This document shows, piece by piece, positions 57,566 through 64,000 of a stretch of DNA of 64,000 nucleotides; the first letter of the stretch is position 1, and each line of letters opens with the position of its first letter. The position numbers and the translations under genes were made by a program. The DNA is from Achatina immaculata (lineage: Eukaryota; Mollusca; Gastropoda; Stylommatophora; Achatinidae), in NCBI GenBank assembly GCA_009760885.1, contig CM019718.1, forward strand, positions 24,057,133 through 24,121,132. The letters run 5' to 3'. A model generated the notes under the pieces. It did no database searches. It saw only the letters and a list, made by a program, of their open reading frames with translations, and was not told the origin of the DNA.

Positions 57566-57911
57566 GAGTCGGACCCTGAAGAAAAGACACTTTTTTTTCC
57601 TTTTCTCGTCTTCCTCTTTTCATCATTGTCTCCAGGCATTTTAAACTTTTCCTTTCACTATCCAGTGTCAGGCTGTCTTTCCCCTCTGAACATTTTAGCA
57701 GTGCCTCGTACTGTCATAACACTTAGCCTATTCTTGGGACAGAAGGTCAAGCCTCGAACCTACCACATAACGCAGCTATAAGTTCTGAATGGAGAATTAA
57801 CAGTGGAGAATGCAAACAACAACAAAAAAAAGATACAGTTCATAATATAGCGTTTATGCGTTTTAAAATATCCTTTATGGATGTAAGTACATAAATTGCG
57901 GCATAAATAGA

Positions 57912-58130
57912 AATAAATCCCATAATGGTATGGGCATGAAAACTAAGTTTATACAAGAGTATCTGAGGAAATCCCATAATGGTAGAGATATGAAAACTAA
58001 GTTTATACAAGAGTATCTGAGGAAATCTCATAATGGTATGATTATGAAAACTGGGTTAATATAAGAGTATCTGAGTAAATCCAATAATGGTATAGATATG
58101 AAAACTAAGTTTAGACAAGAATATCTTAAG
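57912..58130. repeat. 54-bp minisatellite (4 units), copy B
   Basis: Same unit as 33305-33842 with GGTATG(G/A)(G/T)(C/A)ATGAAAACT variants. Confidence 0.9.
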
Positions 58131-59051
58131 AAAGAAAAGAAAGACTCGACAAAAAAGTATGGGGGAAAATGATGACAAGGAAATAATGTAACCATTGAGT
58201 ATTAGAAAAGACAGAAGTGGTATAAAAAGTCGATGGCTTCAGACACTGTGGGGAGATGAAGGACACAATGCTGTTTCTTTACGTATGGTGTAAAGTTTCC
58301 TAGCAGAGTTTACTGTGACATTATAGTCTGTAGATTGCTCTCGTTTACTGATTACAGTCTTATTATACAGTCTGATTACAGACTTATGGCGACCGAGTTA
58401 CAATTGCTCGTACTTACAGTCAAGATCCCATGGGACGTTTTAACGCGCTGTGATCTATTCTGTGACTAATTTACAAATATTTCCTGTTCGACGTTCACAA
58501 TAAATTCACCACAAGACAAGAGAAGGAGATAAGGTAGCAAATTGCATCCTCATCTGATATATACAAAATGGATACATGTGCCTGTATGTGCGTGCATGTA
58601 CATTTTTGTGTCATTGAAATTTTATTATAGTACGTGTTGTGATTCATATTTCATGATTAATTTCCACACAATAGCTGTACTAATTTGTATTTTTTTAAAT
58701 TTTAAATTGAAGTTAAACATGTCTATTCATCTTGTAACGTGATTGTATCATGGAACCGTACTTAGTGTCTGACCTTCGTAGGACTGGTTTACAGCTAAAT
58801 CGATTTACAGCCATACACTCCAGATTAAAAGTACGGACTTCAGTTGTCGCACGATTGTATATGTGAATTCTCAAACGCATACAGACATAGTTTGAAGCCT
58901 CAAAAGTATGACACTAATTGAATTTTATCATTTAGGACAAAACATATACTCAGATATCTGGTATGCTTTTTTTAACATAAGAGAATACGGCGAAGTGCAG
59001 GAAAACTCTTTGTCATTTCACGATCTTCAGATTTTATTATTTTGGTGATTC

Positions 59052-61392
59052 TCCTGCCTAAATAAAGAGTCTGTGATTATCTCCAGGTCACCACTGAATC
59101 TTCTGCCTAAATAAAGAGCCTGTGATTATCTCCAGATCACCACTGAAACTTCTGCCTAAATAAAGAGCCTGTGATTATCTCCAGGTCACCATTGAAACTT
59201 CTGCCTAAATAAAGAGCCTGTGATTATCTCCAGATCACCAATGAAACTTCTGCCTAAATAAAGAGCCTGTGATTATCTCCAGGTCACCACTGAAACTTCT
59301 GCCTAAATAAAGAGCCTGTGATTATCTCCAGATCACCACTGAAACTTCTGCCTAAATAAAGAGTCTGTGATTATCTCCAGGTCACCACTGAAACTTCCGT
59401 CTAAATAAAGAGTCTGTGATTATCTCCAGGTCACCACTGAAACTTCTGCCTAAATAAAGAGTCTGTGATTATCTCCAGATCACCACTGAAACTTCTGCCT
59501 AAATAAAGAGTCTGTGATTATCTCCAGATCACCACTGAAACTTCCGTCTAAATAAAGAGTCTGTGATTATCTCCAGGTCACCACTGAAACTTCTGTCTAA
59601 ATAAAGAGCCTGTGATTATCTCCAGGTCACCACTGAAACTTCTGCCTAAATAAAGAGCCTGTGATTATCTCAAGATCACCACTGAAACTTCTGCCTAAAT
59701 AAAGAGTCTGTGATTATCTCCAGGTCACCAATGAAACTTCTGCCTAAATAAAGAGTCTGTGATTATCTCCAGGTCACCACTGAAACTTCTGCCTAAATAA
59801 AGAGTCTGTGATTATCTCCAGGTCACCACTGAAACTTCTGCCTGAATAAAGAGCCTGTGATTATCTCCAGATCACCACTGAAACTTCTGCCTAAATAAAG
59901 AGTCTGTGATTATCTCCATATTCATAGATTTTGAGAAAGCCTTTGACAGTGTCAACAGAGATGCACTGTGGAAAATCCTAAGATGGCATGGCCTCCCCCA
60001 TAAAATAGTTAATGTAATCAAAGCCCTATACGAGGGTTTTCAGTGCAAAGTTATCTGTGGAGAACATACCTCCAGCAGCTTTAGGGTACAAACAGGAGTG
60101 AAACAGGGATGTGTACTATCACCAACATTATTTATCTTGGCAGTAGACTGGTTAATGAAGGAGGCAACATCAGACAAACGCAGAGGATTACAATGGACCC
60201 TTGACACAGTGCTGGAGGACCTTGACTTTGCGGACGACATTTGTCTATTATCAAGCAGTCACAAAGATATGCAAGATAAAATAAACAAGTTAACCCAGAA
60301 TGCAAACAACATAGGACTAAAGATCAACGTAGGAAAGACAAAGTTAATGAAGCAAAATGTGAACAACAGAAATGTACTCAGAGTAGATAACAAGTTAGTG
60401 GAGGAGGTCAACGAATTTGTATACCTTGGCAGCAGAGTAGTAGAAAATGGAGACAGCGCAGAGGACATCAACAGCAGACTTACTAGAGCAAACCAGGCTT
60501 TTGCAATGCTACAGAATATATGGAAATCAAATAAACTAAGCATAAATATGAAAATCAGGATATTTAAGAGTAATGTTCTAAGTGTACTACTCTATGGAAG
60601 TGAATGCTGGAAAATCACCAAAACCATAGAAAACAAGTTGAATTCTTTCCAGACTAAATGTTTACGTAGAATTAAAAAAATATTTTGGCCAAACACCATA
60701 AGAAATAACATCTTATTGGCAGAAATGCAGATGAAACCACTGACAACAATTATTGAGGAAAGACGCTGGCGATGGTTGGGACATGTGCTCCGAATGACTG
60801 ACAACTCACTACCAAAAATAGCACTAAGATGGACACCACAGGGGAGCAGAAGTAAGGGTAGACCAAAAGAGACATGGAGAAGAACAACAGAAAGGATGTT
60901 GAGCAATAGAGGGCTCACCTGGGCAAGAGCAGAAAAAAAGGCGAAAGACAGGCATTTGTGGAAAACCCTTGCGGAAGCCCCATGTGCCCTGGGCACTTAA
61001 GGTTCAGAGAGAGAGAGAGATTATCTCCAGATCACCACTGAAACTTCTGTCTAAATAAAGAGTCTGTGATTATCTCCAGGTCACCACTGAAACTTCTGCC
61101 TAAATAAAGAGCCTGTGATTATCTCCAAGTCACCACTGAAACTTCTGCCTAAATAAAGAGCCTGTGATTATCTCCAGTTCACCACTGAAACTTCTGCCTA
61201 AATAAAGAGCCTGTGATTATCTCCAGTTCACCACTGAAACTTCTGCCTAAATAAAGAGTCTGTGATTATCTTCAGGTCACCACTGAAACTTCTGCCTAAA
61301 TAAAGAGCCTGTGATTATCTCTAGGTCACCACTGAAACTTCTGCCTAAATAAAGAGTCTGTGATTATCTCCAGGTCACCACTGAAACTTTTG
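59052..61392. repeat. 49-bp minisatellite, about 25 units, split by a LINE
   Basis: Units CCTAAATAAAGAGCCTGTGA, TTATCTCCAGGTCACCACTG, AAACTTCTG run 59052-59918 (about 17.7 units) and 61019-61392 (about 7.6 units). Unit variants GCC/GTC, AGGTCA/AGATCA and GCC/GTC before TAAATAAAG alternate along the array. Each unit contains AATAAA. Confidence 0.95.
59919..61018 (+). mobile_element. LINE family B, 5'-truncated copy with intact reading frame
   Basis: From the RT palm onward one frame is uninterrupted to the stop at 60998-61000. It contains FIDFEKAFDSVNRDALWKIL (A block), TGVKQGCVLSPTLFILAVDW (B block), the catalytic LEDLDFADDICLL, the GLKINVGKTKLM block, FVYLGSRVVENGD, SVLLYGSECWKITK and RRWRWLGHVLRMTDN to GRPKETWRRTTERML. 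The N-terminal endonuclease and RT fingers are lost. It ends GGTTCAGA(GA)n. GATTATCTCCA flanks it at 59908-59918 and 61019-61029, consistent with target duplication within the repeat unit. The apparent start codon in the minisatellite is not real. Confidence 0.92.
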
Positions 61393-61682
61393 CCTCATCT
61401 GCCTTTGGATCTGCCCACTCGCAGCAGAGGTAAAGGTATGAGTGTGTGAACCTGAGTCTTTGCACGCAATCAAATCGTAAGTGCTCTGTTGTCAGCACTT
61501 GAAACAATAAAAGCCCGCCAGTGCCGCCATCAACACGTACTCCGTAGCTAGATGCGTTATTCCTCTTCCTTCCCAAAACATTAACCCTGGTAAACATTTT
61601 TCCCTGAGGGTGGGTGAGCCCCGGGAGATTTCACCAGCCACGGTGTGACCGCCATTATGGTGAGTGAAAGTCGCCACGTGAC

Positions 61683-61735
61683 CGCCTGATCGGAAAGCCA
61701 GTGTCTATTCTACTGCGCTGTCGGGGCTCCCGTCC
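61683..61735 (-). mobile_element. tRNA-like SINE head fragment, copy B
   Basis: Counterpart of 36545-36610: ACAGCGCAGTAGAATAGACA then CTGGCTTTCCGATCAGG on the minus strand. Confidence 0.35.
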
Positions 61736-62119
61736 ACTCGTTTAATTCATTCGACACCGCTTTCATGTTTACGATAAAAAAAGAAATTAAGAAAGCAGTA
61801 AAATGCATAGTTTCCAGCAAGGCTGTGGATAATAAAGTGAAGTGTCACTTTTTATAAATTTGTACACAAAAAACCATGGTTACTCATAGGTAATAGATCT
61901 GATTATACAAATGTAGAATAAAGTGAGTCAAACAATTCATGTATAAAGTTCTTTCAAAGAAGTTATAACCAGCGCCCTAAACGAGACTTACAAGGGAAGC
62001 TAAGTTGTGCGCCTGAAAGGTCAGTGTTGCCTTACTCTGAGGCCTGCGTCACAAGTGGCTGCCCTAAATGACCTAATATTCGTGCCGGCCCTCATGTTGT
62101 TACTGGCCGAGAAATAGGT

Positions 62120-62351
62120 TTACTCCAACTTTTGCTGCCGCCTGAAAAGGCGACATTTATAAGGCCGGACTTGTCGCACAAAGCCTTTCACAGATTCGTC
62201 AGTATGTCTGAAGTCTGCAGGCACCAGCTTCTCGTTGGCAGGTGGCAAGACATCATACTTCTGAAGGATGCTTGTCAGAAACAGAAACATTCTCGAGCGG
62301 GCAAATGACTCTCCTGGGCATGAACGAGCTCCGACACCAAAGGGAATCACG
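62120..62351 (-). CDS. Cytochrome P450 (CYP2-like) last exon, copy B
   Basis: On the minus strand an acceptor (AACTCTCATCCCCAG at 62352) leads into VIPFGVGARSCPGESFARSR, which contains the P450 haem-binding signature FxxGxRxCxG with the cysteine ligand, followed by the L helix. It then reads FLFLTSILQKYDVLPP and a C-terminal beta region to YKCRLFRRQQKLE and TAA at 62120-62122. The exon phase and the VIPFxxGxRxCxGExxAR form are those of CYP2-clan microsomal monooxygenases, which are membrane-bound in the ER and take electrons from P450 reductase. Upstream exons must lie at higher coordinates, beyond the pyrimidine-rich intron at 62.6-63.4 kb and probably outside the window. The stop and haem loop are intact, so this may be the end of a working gene. 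Confidence 0.82.
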
Positions 62352-62599
62352 CTGGGGATGAGAGTTTAAATAATTTTGTGAACGAATAACTTAAGGCATC
62401 GTATAACTACACATACCTTGTAGACATATGATTTACATACAAATAACTTTGCAGACTTATTTGTAGACATATAACTTGTAGACGCATAATCTGTCGACAT
62501 TTAACTTGTGAACGTATGTCCTGATATGTAATTTGTGAACATACATAAACCAATAAAGAAATATGTATTAGACTGCTGTATCAATCGTGCCTTAAAATT

Positions 62600-63420
62600 A
62601 AGATCTTCTTTTTCTTCCTCCTCGATTCTTCTTTTTCTTTTTCGATTCTTCTTCTACTTCTTCGCTTCTTCTTCTTCTTCGATTGTTTTTCTTCTTCTTT
62701 GATTCCTCTTTTTCTTTTACGATTCTTCTTCATCTTCAATGTTGATTCTTTTCTTCTTCGACCCCCCCCCCTTCCTTCTCCTCCTCCTCTTCTTCTTCAT
62801 CTTCAATGTTGATTCTTTTCTTCTTCGACCCCCCCCCCTTCCTTCTCCTCCTCCTCTTCTTCTTCATCTTCAATGTTGATTCTTTTCTTCTTCGACCCCC
62901 CCTTCCTTCTCCTCCTCCTCTCTTCTTCTTCAATGTTGATTCTTTTCTTCTTCGACCCCCCCTTCCTTCTCCTCCTCCTCTTCTTCTTCATCTTCAATGT
63001 TGATTCTTTTCTTCTTCGATTCCTCGTCCTCCTTCTCTTCCTCGTCCTCCTCCTCTTCTTCTTCAATGTTGAATCTTTTCTTCTTCGATTCCTCCTCCTC
63101 CTCTTCTTCTTCTTCTTCTTCTTATTATTATTATTCAATGTTGATTCTTTTCATCTTCGATTCCTCCTCCTCCTTCTCTTCCTCCTCTTCTTCTTATTTG
63201 TCTTCTTCTTCTTCGATTCCCCCTCCTCCTCATCCTACTCCTCGTCCTCTTCTTCTTCTTCTTATTTTTCTTCTTCTTCAATGTTGATTCTTTTCTTCTT
63301 TTTTCCTAGTCGTCCTTCTCTTTCTCCTCTCCTGCTTCTTCTTCAACTTCTTCGATTCCTCCTCCTTCTCCTCTTCTTCATCTTCGATTCTTGCATTATT
63401 TTCTCAGCTTTTCTTCATTC
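62600..63420. repeat. Pyrimidine-rich (TTC)n-type tract, about 800 bp
   Basis: TTCTTC and CTCCTC runs with a higher-order unit of about 60-70 bp (CTTCAATGTTGATTCTTTTC, TTCTTCGACCCCCCC, TTCCTTCTCCTCCTCCTC) repeated about seven times at 62730-63070. It lies in the presumed P450 intron. All open frames here are low complexity. Confidence 0.93.
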
Positions 63421-63629
63421 GTCTTCTCGGTCTCCAGGGAACTGATAATTTATGTTCTTTACAGCTGACGCCGAACTGAATTTTCTGGGACACAAGTTTC
63501 GTATGGGATGCAGAGTTCAGTTACAGAAGCTTGCATTATGAAATTAACCCAAGAAACGGATTTATTGTCATTTTTCAAATCCATGTATATCACACCAATC
63601 CTTACCTCATTATCCAAGCCTCAATCAGT

Positions 63630-64000
63630 CATTAGTCATTTTCATGTCCCTTTCGGAACTTTGCCTCCCAAGCAGCTCTCCTGTAGGCCTCTCGGCTGTA
63701 AGCAAGATGCCCTGCTCCTGATGCATCCTTTTGGAGATTATCAACGATGTCTTGCAGCCATCATAACCTTGGTCTTCCTTTCTTTCTTTTCCTATTATGT
63801 ACCCTTCCAAGACGGTCTTCTCTAAATTCTCACGACGTTTAATGTGTTCAAAATATTTACATTTTCTCTGCACTCTTTACTAGCCAACATTCTTCAATAT
63901 TAAGTTCTTGTAGTATAAATATATTAGTTATTTTTTTTTTTGTGTCCGTGATATTTGAAGATCTCTTCAGTAGCATTTACTTTCAAAGGCATTTATATGT
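63630..64000 (-). mobile_element. LINE family C, copy running off the window edge
   Basis: On the minus strand: KCKYFEHIKRRENLEKTVLE, GKERKEDQGYDGCKTSLI (diverged) and the 3' end complementary to TTTCATGTCCCTTTCGGAAC. It continues past position 64000. Confidence 0.8.

Noticed and set aside
59052..59918. CRISPR-like or satellite RNA array with 49-bp period
   Set aside because: No spacer between units; variation is within units, as in a minisatellite.
62803..63445. Lys/Arg/Glu-rich or Phe/Leu/Ser-rich ORFs
   Set aside because: They are low-complexity translations of the TTC/GAA tract.
63508..63825. Plus-strand ORF of 105 residues
   Set aside because: Its second half is antisense to the family-C LINE at 63.63-64.0 kb.

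Overview
The window is eukaryotic nuclear DNA from an animal with a repeat-rich, intron-rich genome. It is AT-rich, has no long uninterrupted host genes, and carries RTE/BovB-type and other non-LTR retrotransposons, Penelope-like, hAT, Tc1 and mariner elements, tRNA-derived SINEs and many minisatellites. Together with a CYP2-like P450 tail exon this suggests a lophotrochozoan, most likely a gastropod mollusc. That placement is an inference from element families, not proven here.

Host coding signal is sparse. The best gene is at 19.27-19.94 kb (+): a 220-residue protein made of two ferredoxin-like halves, the second resembling muconolactone isomerase, with a splice acceptor upstream and AATAAA downstream. 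At 62.12-62.35 kb (-) lies the last exon of a cytochrome P450 with a complete haem-cysteine loop, and a truncated copy of the same exon lies at 37.01-37.19 kb. An exon at 54.47-54.64 kb (+) encodes a signal peptide and ends in a GTGAGT donor. An exon at 22.28-22.47 kb (-) encodes a membrane segment and a charged C-terminal tail. A 10.2-kb ORF (-) is unidentified.

Layout: 0-9 kb holds a U2 snRNA-like copy, a Tx1/L1-type relic, several minisatellites and a nest of LINE fragments. 9-17 kb has an ORF, a Penelope relic, a LINE and an unclassified 1.46-kb insertion inside a 26-bp minisatellite. 17-23 kb holds the isomerase-like gene and the membrane-protein exon. 23-26.3 kb is a Penelope-like element split by a Tc1 transposon. 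27.2-37.2 kb (copy A) and 55.3-62.3 kb (copy B) are two same-orientation copies of one segment ending in the P450 exon; they differ by LINE insertions, deletions and strong minisatellite expansion. Between them lie two SINEs with perfect target-site duplications, a third SINE, an internally deleted mariner, a hAT transposon and its internally deleted derivative, an RTE element with endonuclease and RT remains, and a tandem pair of U2-like sequences.

The most unusual signal is three full-length but diverged U2 snRNA-like sequences of about 200 bp. They keep the U2 5' end and 3' stem-loop, share a conserved 3' flank, and in the tandem pair have a replaced centre. The other main result is the P450-bearing segmental duplication, whose two copies give an empty-site/filled-site record of retrotransposition.
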